Below the pieces are notes generated by a model, which saw nothing but the letters and a program-made list of their open reading frames with translations, did not search any database and was not told the origin of the DNA. From Bacillota bacterium (GTDB lineage: Bacteria; Bacillota; Bacilli; Paenibacillales; NBRC-103111): a stretch of 54,360 nucleotides of DNA. Position 1 is the stretch's first letter, and every line of letters starts with the position of its first letter. The DNA is taken from positions 1-54,360 of the forward strand of contig JAEWGW010000036.1 of the NCBI GenBank assembly GCA_023388055.1, read 5' to 3'. Below are positions 1-8,024 of this stretch, one piece after another. The translations under genes and the position numbers were made by a program.

Positions 1-1358
1 AAGAGCTGGTTGACCACTTCGTAATGAAGCTGCGTCTGGTGAAATTTGCCCGGACACCGGAATACAATGAGCTGTTCAGCGGCGACCCCACTTGGGTAAC
101 CGAATCTATCGGCGGTGTAGGCATGGACGGCCGTCCGCTGGTAACCAAGAGCTCCTTCCGTTTCCTGCACACTCTCGACAACCTGGGCCCGTCCCCGGAG
201 CCGAACCTGACTGTGCTCTGGTCGACGCATCTGCCGGAAGGCTTCAAGGATTACTGTGCCAAGATGTCCATCAAAACCAGCGCCATCCAATATGAGTCCG
301 ATGATCTCATGCGCAACGAGTTTGGCGACGACTATGCCATCGCCTGCTGTGTATCCGCCATGCGCGTCGGCAAGCAAATGCAATTCTTCGGCGCCCGCGC
401 CAACCTGGCCAAGGCTCTCCTGTACGCCATCAACGGCGGTGTGGACGAAAAGCTGAAGATCCAAGTTGGCCCGACCTTCGCTCCGATTACATCCGAATAC
501 CTGAACTTCGACGAAGTGATGAAGCGGTTTGACGATATGATGGAATGGCTGGCTGAGCTGTACATCAATACCCTGAACTGCATTCACTACATGCATGACA
601 AATACAGCTACGAGCGCATTGAAATGGCTCTGCATGATACCCATATCCTGCGCACCATGGCTACCGGTATCGCCGGTTTGTCCGTAGCAGCTGACTCCCT
701 GTCCGCCATCAAGTACGGCAAGGTGAAAACCATCCGTGACGATAACGGCCTGGTTGTAGACTTCACCATCGAGGGCGATTTCCCGAAATACGGCAACAAC
801 GACGACCGTGTAGACCAACTGGCTGTTCAACTGGTAGAGTCCTTCATGACCAAGCTGCGCAAGCACAAGACCTACCGGGATTCCGTACACTCCATGTCCA
901 TTCTGACCATCACCTCCAACGTGGTGTATGGCAAGAAAACCGGCAACACACCGGACGGACGCCGTGCCGGCGAACCTTTCGCACCTGGCGCCAACCCGAT
1001 GCACGGCCGCGACGAGAAGGGCGCATTGGCTTCTCTGTCCTCCGTCTCCAAGCTGCCTTACCAAGCATCTGTTGACGGTATCTCTAACACCTTCTCCATC
1101 GTGCCGCATGCACTGGGCAAGGATGATCATTCCCAAATCAAGAACCTGGTTGCCATCCTGGACGGTTATGCCGTGAAGCAAGGCCACCACTTGAACATCA
1201 ACGTGTTCAACCGCGAGACGCTGACGGACGCCATGGAGCATCCGGAGAAGTACCCGCAGCTGACCATCCGGGTTTCCGGCTATGCCGTTAACTTCATCAA
1301 GCTGACCCGCGAGCAACAACAAGACGTTATCAACCGTACCTTCCACAGCAGCCTGTAA
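1..1358 (+). CDS. pflB: formate acetyltransferase (pyruvate formate-lyase), 5' end outside window
   Basis: This enzyme cleaves pyruvate with CoA to acetyl-CoA and formate in anaerobic metabolism, using a glycyl radical. The reading frame is open from base 3, and the residues before the first ATG (base 24) continue the family sequence, so the gene is cut by the window edge rather than starting there. The visible 452 residues are the C-terminal part. The catalytic cysteine pair lies in IACCVS (codons at 345-350). The glycyl-radical motif RVSGYAV near the C-terminus has its Gly codon at 1278-1280. Both are diagnostic of PFL rather than of other glycyl radical enzymes, and the activase gene follows 252 bp downstream. 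The stop is followed by an intrinsic terminator. Identity is very secure; only the missing start is uncertain. Confidence 0.97.
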   Translation, partial: ELVDHFVMKLRLVKFARTPEYNELFSGDPTWVTESIGGVGMDGRPLVTKSSFRFLHTLDNLGPSPEPNLTVLWSTHLPEGFKDYCAKMSIKTSAIQYESDDLMRNEFGDDYAIACCVSAMRVGKQMQFFGARANLAKALLYAINGGVDEKLKIQVGPTFAPITSEYLNFDEVMKRFDDMMEWLAELYINTLNCIHYMHDKYSYERIEMALHDTHILRTMATGIAGLSVAADSLSAIKYGKVKTIRDDNGLVVDFTIEGDFPKYGNNDDRVDQLAVQLVESFMTKLRKHKTYRDSVHSMSILTITSNVVYGKKTGNTPDGRRAGEPFAPGANPMHGRDEKGALASLSSVSKLPYQASVDGISNTFSIVPHALGKDDHSQIKNLVAILDGYAVKQGHHLNINVFNRETLTDAMEHPEKYPQLTIRVSGYAVNFIKLTREQQQDVINRTFHSSL

Positions 1359-1389
1359 AACAACACGAAACGGAAGGCCCTCGAAAAGC

Positions 1390-1423
1390 CCGGAATGCGC
1401 CACATGCGTATTCCGGATTTTTT
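1390..1423 (+). terminator. intrinsic terminator after pflB
   Basis: A 10-bp stem (CCGGAATGCG at 1390-1399 with CGTATTCCGG at 1407-1416, one G-T pair) is followed by a run of T. It lies 31 bp after the pflB stop, so most pflB transcripts probably end before the activase gene. Confidence 0.85.
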
Positions 1424-1542
1424 CCCCGGGGGATAACCGCGGCGCAAACCGAGAGGTTTATTTTATCGGCTGTATCCTATATGCATTACATCTTACATGA
1501 CTGCAAGAACGCACCGGAATTTTTTTCGTAAAAATAGACTAC

Positions 1543-1571
1543 TGGACACCCGGGTTTACGCATGATATGCT
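1543..1571 (+). promoter_or_regulatory. sigma-A-like promoter of pflA
   Basis: TGGACA (1543-1548) and TATGCT (1566-1571) are separated by exactly 17 bp. They lie about 40 bp upstream of the pflA start, whose ribosome site AAAGGAGG is at 1594-1601. Together with the preceding terminator this suggests pflA has its own promoter. Base matches are moderate and I saw no clear Fnr or Rex site. Confidence 0.5.
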
Positions 1572-1610
1572 GACGACTTGGGATTATGTTCATAAAGGAG
1601 GCGGCATACG

Positions 1611-2369
1611 ATGAAGGGAAATATCCATTCCATTGAAACCTTCGGTACCGTAGACGGACCCGGCATTCGCTATGTGGTGTTCACCCAGGGCTGTCTGCTT
1701 CGCTGCTTATACTGCCACAATGCGGATACATGGGAAATCGGCACGGGCAAGGTGATGACAACGGATGAGATTATGGCTGATTTCGAAAGCTACCTTCCTT
1801 TCATCGAAGCCTCCGGCGGCGGGATAACCGTCAGCGGCGGCGAGCCGTTGCTCCAAATGGATTTTATGGTTGATCTGTTCCGCAAGTGCAAGGCCCGCGG
1901 CATTCATACTACCGTGGACAGCTCCGGCGGCTGCTATAGCACCGAAGAAGGATTTCAGGCCAAGTTGAAGGAGCTGATCCAGTATACGGATCTGGTTCTG
2001 CTGGACCTGAAGCATCTGGACGACGATGCCCACCGCAAGCTCACCGGACGGAGCAATGCCAACATCCTGCAATTTGCCCGTTTTCTTTCGGATAACAAGG
2101 TGCCCGTATGGGTCCGCCATGTACTCGTTCCCGGCTGGACCGACAGCGAGGATCATCTGCGCCGGATGGGCGAATTTATCAAGACACTGGAGAATGTCAA
2201 GAAAATCGAGATTCTTCCTTACCATAAGCTGGGTGTCTACAAATGGAAAACGCTTGGTTACAAGTATGCTCTGGAAAATGTGGAGCCGCCTTCAGCCGAA
2301 AGCGTCCAGCTTGCCAAAGAACTGCTTGGTGCCGCGGATTCCACTTTATCCGGCTCCGCAGCCAAATAA
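1611..2369 (+). CDS. pflA: pyruvate formate-lyase activating enzyme (radical SAM)
   Basis: The product installs the glycyl radical on PFL by reductive cleavage of S-adenosylmethionine. The radical-SAM CxxxCxxC cluster is at Cys28, Cys32 and Cys35 (CLLRCLYC). It is preceded by the family N-terminus with TVDGPGIR and followed by the SGGGITVSGGEP glycine-rich SAM-binding stretch. At 252 residues it has the usual length. The ATG at 1611 is fixed by AAAGGAGG nine bases upstream. It is cotranscriptional in direction with pflB but separated from it by a terminator and a probable promoter, so expression of the two may be uncoupled. Identity is secure. Confidence 0.96.
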   Translation: MKGNIHSIETFGTVDGPGIRYVVFTQGCLLRCLYCHNADTWEIGTGKVMTTDEIMADFESYLPFIEASGGGITVSGGEPLLQMDFMVDLFRKCKARGIHTTVDSSGGCYSTEEGFQAKLKELIQYTDLVLLDLKHLDDDAHRKLTGRSNANILQFARFLSDNKVPVWVRHVLVPGWTDSEDHLRRMGEFIKTLENVKKIEILPYHKLGVYKWKTLGYKYALENVEPPSAESVQLAKELLGAADSTLSGSAAK

Positions 2370-2380
2370 ATGAACACAAC

Positions 2381-2466
2381 AAAGCCGGGACTGCCCTAGG
2401 GCGTGCTTGCAAACTCCTCAAGCGGGTTTGTAAACACGGCCTAAAGGTTGGCCCGGCTTTTCATCA
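2381..2466 (+). terminator. terminator after pflA with a palindrome nested in its loop
   Basis: AAAGCCGGG (2381-2389) pairs perfectly with CCCGGCTTT (2452-2460), and T-rich sequence follows. The loop is 62 bases, unusually long, and is almost filled by a separate hairpin repeat (2395-2446). The simplest reading is an ordinary 9-bp terminator whose loop received the repeat. Confidence 0.7.
2395..2446 (+). repeat. GTTTGCAAAC-type hairpin repeat, copy 1
   Basis: The left arm GGGCGTGCTTGCAAAC and right arm GTTTGTAAACACGGCC form a long imperfect stem around the loop TCCTCAAGCGG. A related element with the same loop core (CTCAAGCGG) lies on the other strand at 50716-50764, and a shortened one at 19002-19025. 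It is intergenic and has no coding sense. Confidence 0.75.
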
Positions 2467-2506
2467 TTTTTGTTTGTTTGAAGCGTGAATATAGGAGGTG
2501 TGCCCC

Positions 2507-2995
2507 ATGTGGCCTTCCCGTCCCAAACACCCTCGTAAGACCCAACCCGCATCCTTGCCGGAGAATGAACCTCGCCCCACCATTCCGCTACCCGCCGAAG
2601 TCTATGTGGATCAGGACGCGGTTTCCGCAGGTCAAATTCAATTGGCCCATTGGCTGGATGAAAAATATGAGGAGTTCGTGGCCGGCGGCGGGTTGGACCG
2701 TCTGCCCGGCAAGGGCAAACCTCTTACGGTCCCCACAGGGGATGTGATGAACACCATCCTGAAGCAGGCGGGCGTGCCTCACCCCTGGGTGCTCCTGAGG
2801 CTAACCATCAAGGAATCCATCGAGGATATCGCACATCTGATGAAGCGTGCACCGGATGACCCGTCCATTGACGGACAGTTAGCCGAGCTGAACAAACGCA
2901 TCGTCCAATACAACGTGGAGTCTCCCAGCCTGGCTCTGCACCGGCGCAAGCTGACCCGGGAGAATATAGCGGCTGAGCTGGAAAAGTGGAGGTAA
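2507..2995 (+). CDS. DUF1992 (DnaJ-homologue subfamily C28-like) protein
   Basis: This 162-residue soluble protein carries the DUF1992 core. The conserved block runs from LAHWLDEKYEEFVAGGGLD through LPGKGKPL to the LLRLTIKESIEDI helix. Bacterial members are annotated as DnaJ-related, but this one has no J domain or HPD motif and its function is unknown. I chose the ATG at 2507 over the in-frame GTG at 2498 because AGGAGG at 2493-2498 is correctly spaced for the ATG and would overlap the GTG. The N-terminal 30 residues are proline-rich and probably disordered. It follows the pflA terminator, so it is probably a separate transcription unit. Confidence 0.85.
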   Translation: MWPSRPKHPRKTQPASLPENEPRPTIPLPAEVYVDQDAVSAGQIQLAHWLDEKYEEFVAGGGLDRLPGKGKPLTVPTGDVMNTILKQAGVPHPWVLLRLTIKESIEDIAHLMKRAPDDPSIDGQLAELNKRIVQYNVESPSLALHRRKLTRENIAAELEKWR

Positions 2996-3100
2996 CTGTG
3001 TGTGTCTGGCGCGGGTGCCCGCCGTACCCTCCGCGGCTGCTCGAATTAGCGGATATATCGATGGGCAGCTCAAGTAAGTTAGCGAGAGGCGGCGACCGGC

Positions 3101-3278
3101 AACTGCAAAAGTGCAGTTATTTTTACCCGTTCATCCGATTTTCCCCTGTATAACTGCAAAAATGCAGTTATTGCTAGAGATAAACGGGAAATAACCCTGA
3201 GTGAAGCAAAATAACTGCACTTTTGCAGGATACGACCCCTACGAGAATAGATGGAGTTAAATAGATGCACTTTTGCAT
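3101..3278 (+). repeat. array of AACTGCA palindromes
   Basis: Four short palindromes of the form AACTGCAnnnnTGCAGTT occur at 3101-3120, 3151-3170, 3211-3228 and 3265-3278. The last two are degenerate. Start-to-start spacing is about 51, 61 and 52 bp. The spacers are unrelated in sequence. The array occupies the gap between the DUF1992 gene and tgl, where I found no credible gene. Confidence 0.7.
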
Positions 3279-3321
3279 TTCACACCATCGTCAGGCCGCT
3301 CTTCAGCTGCTGTTACCTCCG

Positions 3322-3440
3322 TTCTACCACATTCAGCCACAGTTCCCTCTATTCTACCACGTTCATCCACAGCTCCCACCGTCCTCTGTCCTCCCACCAT
3401 TCCACCACGTCCAGCAACCTTCCCCTCTGTCCAGCCGCTC
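3322..3440 (+). repeat. imperfect 30-bp tandem repeat, pyrimidine-rich
   Basis: TTCTACCAC followed by TTCAGCCACAG or TTCATCCACAG recurs at 3322 and 3352 with a 30-bp period. A decayed third copy (TTCCACCACGTCC) starts near 3400. The stretch is strongly C/T-biased on the plus strand and lies just downstream of the tgl stop. It is open in several frames only because of its composition, and I do not call a gene here. Confidence 0.5.
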
Positions 3441-3466
3441 TTCAACTTTGCTACCAATTCTGCGTT

Positions 3467-4363
3467 TCAAACGAAGGCGTCCCTTCCGATTTTGGCCTTT
3501 ATCCCTCGCACTTCTGATGAGCTCACGCCGCCGGAGGTTCTTTGTGCTGGAGGGAACCCGATAGGCCCCGGAATATTCCAGGGGCTGCCGCCATATTGCG
3601 CCGGGACAGGCTGGTTCCATCCGCTTCCCCCGATTATGGTGCGGTACAGCTTCGGGTAATCCGGGTGGACCACGATATCCATTAGATAAGCCGAGGTCTG
3701 GCTGAAGGGCCGGCGTTTCCGGTTTAAGGACTCGATAATCTCCCCGCCGGTTTTGATGCCGATGCCATGGCCATAATAGAGGCCGTTAAACATCAGCAGC
3801 ACATTTTCCCCCTGCCATTCCGGGTGATCCGGCGAAACATCCGGATTCTTGAAATACTGCACATCTCCCGGCACCGCATCCTGAGGCTTTTTGGAATCCA
3901 CCAGCATCAGGTCTTCATCATAGTGCCAATCGTACAAAAGCAGCCCCCCGAACCATAGGTTAAACAACCCGTCCCCGAGACTATCCAGCATGCCTTTGTA
4001 TAGCACAATGACCATGGCCGTTGCACACTCAAAGGCATACAGCGGTCCTTCCTGAAAAATGTTGCGGATCCCGTCTGCTGGGGTCACATTCGGCAGAAGC
4101 CGGAAGCCCCCCCTCTCATCCCGCCTCCAATACCGGGGATTGCAGCGGGAATCCCGGAACACCGCAAATTGGGCGCCGCTTATCTGCAAGGCCTGAGCCG
4201 CCTCCGTAAGCAGGACCCTGGTGCGGAGCTCAAAATCCAGCTCCTCCCCTGATGCATACCGGTACATGGTCTGTTGGCTGGCCTTCATCCAAAAAATCTC
4301 CGTCTCCGCAGGAGTTGCTCCCGCCGGCGGCTGGTTTGCCATAACACCTTTAACCTCAATCAC
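3467..4363 (-). CDS. tgl: spore-coat protein-glutamine gamma-glutamyltransferase
   Basis: Tgl cross-links spore-coat proteins by forming epsilon-(gamma-glutamyl)lysine bonds late in sporulation. The catalytic cysteine is in YAFECATA (Cys113). Glu186 in QGENVLL and His199 in YYGHGIGI match the B. subtilis Tgl catalytic residues Cys116, Glu187 and His200. The LLLYDWHYDEDL and YFKNP blocks are also conserved. The product is 298 residues against about 245 in B. subtilis. The excess is mostly a C-terminal tail, glycine- and proline-rich at first, that may not be folded. The start is GTG, supported by CAGGAGGGG about 10 bases upstream; an ATG seven codons in is an alternative. It is the last gene of a minus-strand series. 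Confidence 0.9.
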   Translation of the reverse strand: MIEVKGVMANQPPAGATPAETEIFWMKASQQTMYRYASGEELDFELRTRVLLTEAAQALQISGAQFAVFRDSRCNPRYWRRDERGGFRLLPNVTPADGIRNIFQEGPLYAFECATAMVIVLYKGMLDSLGDGLFNLWFGGLLLYDWHYDEDLMLVDSKKPQDAVPGDVQYFKNPDVSPDHPEWQGENVLLMFNGLYYGHGIGIKTGGEIIESLNRKRRPFSQTSAYLMDIVVHPDYPKLYRTIIGGSGWNQPVPAQYGGSPWNIPGPIGFPPAQRTSGGVSSSEVRGIKAKIGRDAFV

Positions 4364-4391
4364 GCTGTTTTCGCCCCCTCCTGTAGCATGA

Positions 4392-4423
4392 AGCCGCTCT
4401 TTACGAAAAACGTAAGAGCGGCT
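4392..4423. terminator. strong hairpin between zinc-ribbon gene and tgl
   Basis: AGCCGCTCTTTACG (4392-4405) pairs with CGTAAGAGCGGCT (4411-4423) with one bulged base and a 5-base loop. It lies 88 bp after the zinc-ribbon stop and 28 bp before the tgl start. Neither strand has a good T run, so termination is uncertain; it could instead be a 5' UTR structure of tgl. Confidence 0.5.
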
Positions 4424-4511
4424 CTTTCGCAGCTGTACATGATATCAGGATATGGGCGGGAGCTTGAACAGGTGACTCCCGGACGCAAGAAGCCGGACTG
4501 CCAACCTGAAA

Positions 4512-4910
4512 TTAACCGAAGAAAAAGTCCAGAGCGGAACCAAGCTCCCCCGATTTTTTACCGCGTAACATATTCGGGTCATAAATCTCCACAAACCCGC
4601 AATCCATGCAGGAAACAAATAAATAATGATGATGCTGGATATCCAGCAGCTTGGATAAACCCGTTCCGGTCATAGCAACCTCCTGGATGCTGCTGGACTT
4701 GCCGCCGCACTTGGCACACCGGAAGCGGCTGGCGATAACGTCTTCCACTCTATGCGGGGGATCCTGCTCCTCCCCTGTCTCTTCGTCCTCCAGTTCCCTG
4801 GATTCCGACTCCAATAAGACGGCCTCCTCCGGCAAAAAAATGGCCGACTTACAATGAGGACAACGGCCATGGACCGGTTCCATCTCCTTATAGCACCATG
4901 GACATTCCAT
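4512..4910 (-). CDS. zinc-ribbon protein (DUF2082-like C-terminal half)
   Basis: The 132-residue protein has two metal-binding regions. An N-terminal CPWC...CPHC knuckle lies in the first 20 residues. The second ribbon uses CAKC (about residue 65) and CMDC (about residue 101) within the pattern GLSKLLDIQHHHYLFVSC and CGFVEIYDP. That second half matches the zinc-ribbon family known as DUF2082, predicted to bind nucleic acid or protein. An acidic linker (residues 30-52) joins the halves. Its molecular role is unknown. It sits between the DUF4129-like gene, 26 bp upstream, and tgl. Confidence 0.75.
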   Translation of the reverse strand: MECPWCYKEMEPVHGRCPHCKSAIFLPEEAVLLESESRELEDEETGEEQDPPHRVEDVIASRFRCAKCGGKSSSIQEVAMTGTGLSKLLDIQHHHYLFVSCMDCGFVEIYDPNMLRGKKSGELGSALDFFFG

Positions 4911-4936
4911 ATGGGTATCCCTCCATCACGGCCAGC

Positions 4937-6307
4937 TTATTTGTCTGTGCTCCTGCTGCGGAACCGGGCCACCTCCGCGTCATCCGGCTCCTGGCCGCCA
5001 TAACGGGCCCGTTCGTAGGCGTCGCTCAGCTCCCGGTCCAGAAGCTTCGCCGCCATCTGGCCGGCAGCTGCGGACTGCAGCCCGGCCTTCGGCTTGGTCG
5101 CTTCCCGGGCGGCCGCCGCGGCTGCTTCAGCCGGGGTCCATTCCGCCTGCCAGCGGAAGCCCACCCGGACTGCCCGGCGTACCATCTGGGCATAGAGGTA
5201 ACGCATCCGCTGGCGGTTGTCTGCAAGGTCCTCCCAACGAACCTCGCGGCGGCCTTGGAACAAGCGCTTCAGCCGTCCCAACGGACCGCCCCCGCCGGGT
5301 TTCCCCTCCCGGGTGGACAGCACCGTATCCACATAACCTGGATCGGGGTCCTCCGACTGGCCGTTGCCTCTCCGGGCGAACCAGGCCGCAACCCGTTTCA
5401 GCCAACCGGGAAGCCACCGGGACAGCCCCCTGACGCAGTAATAAACGAAGGCCGCAGCAGCTGCAATAAAAACTGCCATCAGGACATATTCCAGAATGAC
5501 CCAAATGAGAGCAGGGTCACCCTTGGGCTCGGGCAAGCCGGATTGCTGCGGCCCCGGTGTGGCTGCCGGCTCCGGCGGCATTTCTACCGGCTCACCGGCC
5601 ATCAGTCCCAGCAGCCAGCGCAGCGCCTCCTTCACAGCCGTGCCGATGGCGCCGTCCACCAACCCCCAGAAGGAGAGCAGAAAAATCGGAAGTCCGAACA
5701 CGGCTACCAGAAGCCGGTTAAAACGCCTCATGTGGCGGGCGGATGCATTCCTGCCCCTTCCTCCATAAGTGCCCCCGGACAACGAATACGAGTTTCCCAC
5801 CAGGATCGCCAGCAGAAACAGCGCCGACGCAATTACCGCTAGGCCGTCGGAATAGCTGCCCAGCCCTTCAGCCCGGTGGATATAAAAGCCGGAGGGTGCG
5901 CATAAGGCCAGTCCCATCCAAGGAAAGATAGGCTGGATTTCGCTTTTGCCGGAGCGGACAGCCCCTGCAGCCCTGACGGCCAGAACGGCTCCCGCCGCCA
6001 CTGACAACAGCGCATGATACGAAACGCCGTGCAGCAGCCACGCCCAGCCCACCAACAAGGGCGCCGTCCAGAGAATCAGCAGCCCCCGCCTGTTCAAAAA
6101 AGGAATCGCCGCAGATAAGGCCCCCCATACGGTGTAGCCTGCCAAACCCGCCAGCCAGCCCCAAACCCAGGCGCTGCCGTTATATAACGACCCGGCTATT
6201 CCCAGCAGCACCGGAGACAGGGATATCAGCTCCAGCCAGCCGGGAGCGATGCCGGTCCAGCTTCTTTTTGCATATGCCAAAAACGGATTGCCGGTCTTCA
6301 TGGTCAA
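4937..6307 (-). CDS. multi-pass membrane protein with C-terminal DUF4129-like domain
   Basis: The 456-residue product has about five or six membrane helices in its first 230 residues. An extracytoplasmic proline-rich stretch and one more helix near residue 270 follow. The cytoplasmic tail has the RMRYLYAQMVRRAVRVGF ... TPAEAA pattern seen in DUF4129 domains. Proteins of this kind are regularly encoded beside a MoxR ATPase and a DUF58 protein, as here (DUF58 gene 51 bp upstream). Transglutaminase-domain versions exist, but I see no Cys-His-Asp triad, so this one is presumably non-enzymatic. Function of the module is inferred from gene order only. Confidence 0.65.
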   Translation of the reverse strand: MTMKTGNPFLAYAKRSWTGIAPGWLELISLSPVLLGIAGSLYNGSAWVWGWLAGLAGYTVWGALSAAIPFLNRRGLLILWTAPLLVGWAWLLHGVSYHALLSVAAGAVLAVRAAGAVRSGKSEIQPIFPWMGLALCAPSGFYIHRAEGLGSYSDGLAVIASALFLLAILVGNSYSLSGGTYGGRGRNASARHMRRFNRLLVAVFGLPIFLLSFWGLVDGAIGTAVKEALRWLLGLMAGEPVEMPPEPAATPGPQQSGLPEPKGDPALIWVILEYVLMAVFIAAAAAFVYYCVRGLSRWLPGWLKRVAAWFARRGNGQSEDPDPGYVDTVLSTREGKPGGGGPLGRLKRLFQGRREVRWEDLADNRQRMRYLYAQMVRRAVRVGFRWQAEWTPAEAAAAAAREATKPKAGLQSAAAGQMAAKLLDRELSDAYERARYGGQEPDDAEVARFRSRSTDK

Positions 6308-6358
6308 CCTCCCTGCTTACATCAATCAAACCCGGTTACAGCCCTTATCGCCGTTCTC

Positions 6359-7516
6359 TCAGCCCACTTGCGCTTGACCAGCCGCAGAACCGGATTGGGA
6401 TGGATCCCTTTGATGTTTGTCGCCGGCTCCGGCTGCACGCTCCCGCTCCAGCGGCAAAAGCAGCACCTTGCTGCCCTGCTCCTCCAGCGCCTGCATTTGC
6501 TCCTCCAGAAGCGGGCTTTTGTATGCGGAGATGAGAACATAATCGCAGGAATCCTCCAGCCGTTCCCCTTCCAGCCGCAGATATTCGGCAAAATGCACCT
6601 GCTGCTCCAGCTTCAGCTGGGCCATGGCGTCCAGCACCTGCTTATGGTGCACATTGCCTGCGCCCGGAGCTAAGCGGATGCTGGTCTCCGGCTCATCCAC
6701 TGTCGGTGCGTTGCAGCCGAAGCCAACCGGCATGCCCTCCGCCAGTGCTTGCTCCACCAGGGTTAATGCACAGCGGATGCCCCACTCCAGCAGGGCCTCC
6801 TCATTTACCTCAGCCCACATATCTTCTTTTTCTGCAATGTTCAAAAGAATCATCAAACGCCGGTCGGCGGTGTAGCCATGCTCCCGGACCTGGAGCTGCC
6901 CCGTGCGGGAGGTGGCCTTCCAATGAATGGACCGCAGGGAATCCCCGCTGCGGTATTCCCGCACCCCCAGCATCAGATAGGGATCCTCCACCATCCAGCG
7001 CTTAACCGCAAACTCACCCTGCCAGCCCCGCCAGGGCAAAGGCAGCTCCTCTACGGGGACGGAGCGGGGATACACCAGAAGCCGCTGATTGACCCGGTCG
7101 GTGCGCACCGACTGGGAAATCCCGAACAGATCCCCGCAGCTGAGGGTGACTGTCTCCAGATCATAGCAGCCCCGCCTTACACAGCAAACCTTGTGCTGGC
7201 GGATCACCTCCGTGTAGCCCCACAGGGAAAACAAGCTCCGGTGGTTCTGCAGCCGGGCGCCCGAGGCGATGCTGAGATTCTCCTGGCTGACAAACTGAAG
7301 GCCGGACGACAGCAGCGCTTCCAGACGCAGCCAGGGCAGAGGCAGGGCCTTGTCATTGACAATATGCTCCTGCATCTCCACCATATCGCCTTCCACACAA
7401 AAGTCCCGGTCAAATTTGCGCCGGTAATCCAGCCGCTTGAGCCCCCGCCGGCGGAACAAAACCGACTGGCCCCACAGGGCAACCAGCGCCACTATCGCCA
7501 AAAGGGAAACACTCAC
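6359..7516 (-). CDS. DUF58 domain protein, MoxR partner
   Basis: A hydrophobic N-terminal segment (residues 3-20) precedes a beta-rich region. The diagnostic DUF58 motif then follows around residues 185-215: YRSGDSLRSIHWKATSR and TGQLQVREHG. DUF58 proteins adopt a vWA-like fold and work with MoxR AAA ATPases, probably in assembling or activating envelope proteins. The start is GTG at 7514-7516, fixed by AGGAGG ten bases upstream. Normally the DUF58 gene follows moxR closely. Here 508 bp lie between them, filled by palindromic repeats, so it is uncertain whether moxR and this gene still share a transcript. Confidence 0.88.
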   Translation of the reverse strand: MSVSLLAIVALVALWGQSVLFRRRGLKRLDYRRKFDRDFCVEGDMVEMQEHIVNDKALPLPWLRLEALLSSGLQFVSQENLSIASGARLQNHRSLFSLWGYTEVIRQHKVCCVRRGCYDLETVTLSCGDLFGISQSVRTDRVNQRLLVYPRSVPVEELPLPWRGWQGEFAVKRWMVEDPYLMLGVREYRSGDSLRSIHWKATSRTGQLQVREHGYTADRRLMILLNIAEKEDMWAEVNEEALLEWGIRCALTLVEQALAEGMPVGFGCNAPTVDEPETSIRLAPGAGNVHHKQVLDAMAQLKLEQQVHFAEYLRLEGERLEDSCDYVLISAYKSPLLEEQMQALEEQGSKVLLLPLERERAAGAGDKHQRDPSQSGSAAGQAQVG

Positions 7517-7596
7517 AGACGTATTGCCTCCTATCTCGAATCACTTGGTCATGCCGCAGCCCACAGCCCCAAAATCGGCGACTGTTTGTCCACATG

Positions 7597-7828
7597 TAAC
7601 GGAACTCCTGCGCTCGATAGCCCAGTAACCAGCTTCCTGCCGTGTAACGGAACTCACAGCACCTTAGAGACTAATAACCGGTTTTTTCGGCGCGTAACGG
7701 AACTCACAGGCTCTTAGAAGGCTAATCGGCGTCAATTGCGGCCCATCTTGGCGTCTAAGAGCGTCTCCGTTCCGTAAGAAAATCAAACACCTCTATTTTT
7801 GCCGCTAAGGTGTTCATAGTTCCGTTAG
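7597..7828. repeat. composite TAACGGAACTCA palindrome, copy A
   Basis: Forward units of TAACGGAACTC followed by a CTTAG end lie at 7597-7607 (core only), 7645-7667 and 7695-7717. Inverted units lie at 7755-7776 and 7805-7828. The four inner units span 184 bp with about 50-bp phasing on each side and a 37-bp centre, the same plan as copies B (36211-36393) and C (37189-37372). No gene is present here. Confidence 0.85.
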
Positions 7829-7866
7829 GCGGCGTTAGAGTTCGGTATCCGCAGGGCCGGTCCGTA

Positions 7867-8003
7867 CGGCGCCCAAAGGGCGTGTGCGGATCAGCCGGAC
7901 CCACGGTGCCTAAGGGTTATCGTAGACCCTACGGCCCTACAGTACATGTGCGAATCCGTCAAGCCCCACGCCGCCTAAAGGGCGTGCACGGGTCAGCCGG
8001 TCC
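7867..8003 (+). repeat. degenerate direct repeats in moxR-DUF58 gap
   Basis: A stretch of about 35 bp beginning at 7867 (containing AAAGGGCGTG and TCAGCCGG) recurs at 7969, 102 bp later, with roughly 80 percent identity by eye. Together with copy A it fills the 508-bp gap between moxR and the DUF58 gene. No open frame with family features is present. Confidence 0.45.
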
Positions 8004-8024
8004 GGGGAAGTCCCCCCGCCCCAA

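Noticed and set aside
4898..5842. Plus-strand open frame opposite the DUF4129-like gene
   Set aside because: Composition is driven by the GC-rich opposite strand; the minus-strand frame shows membrane helices and proper gene spacing.
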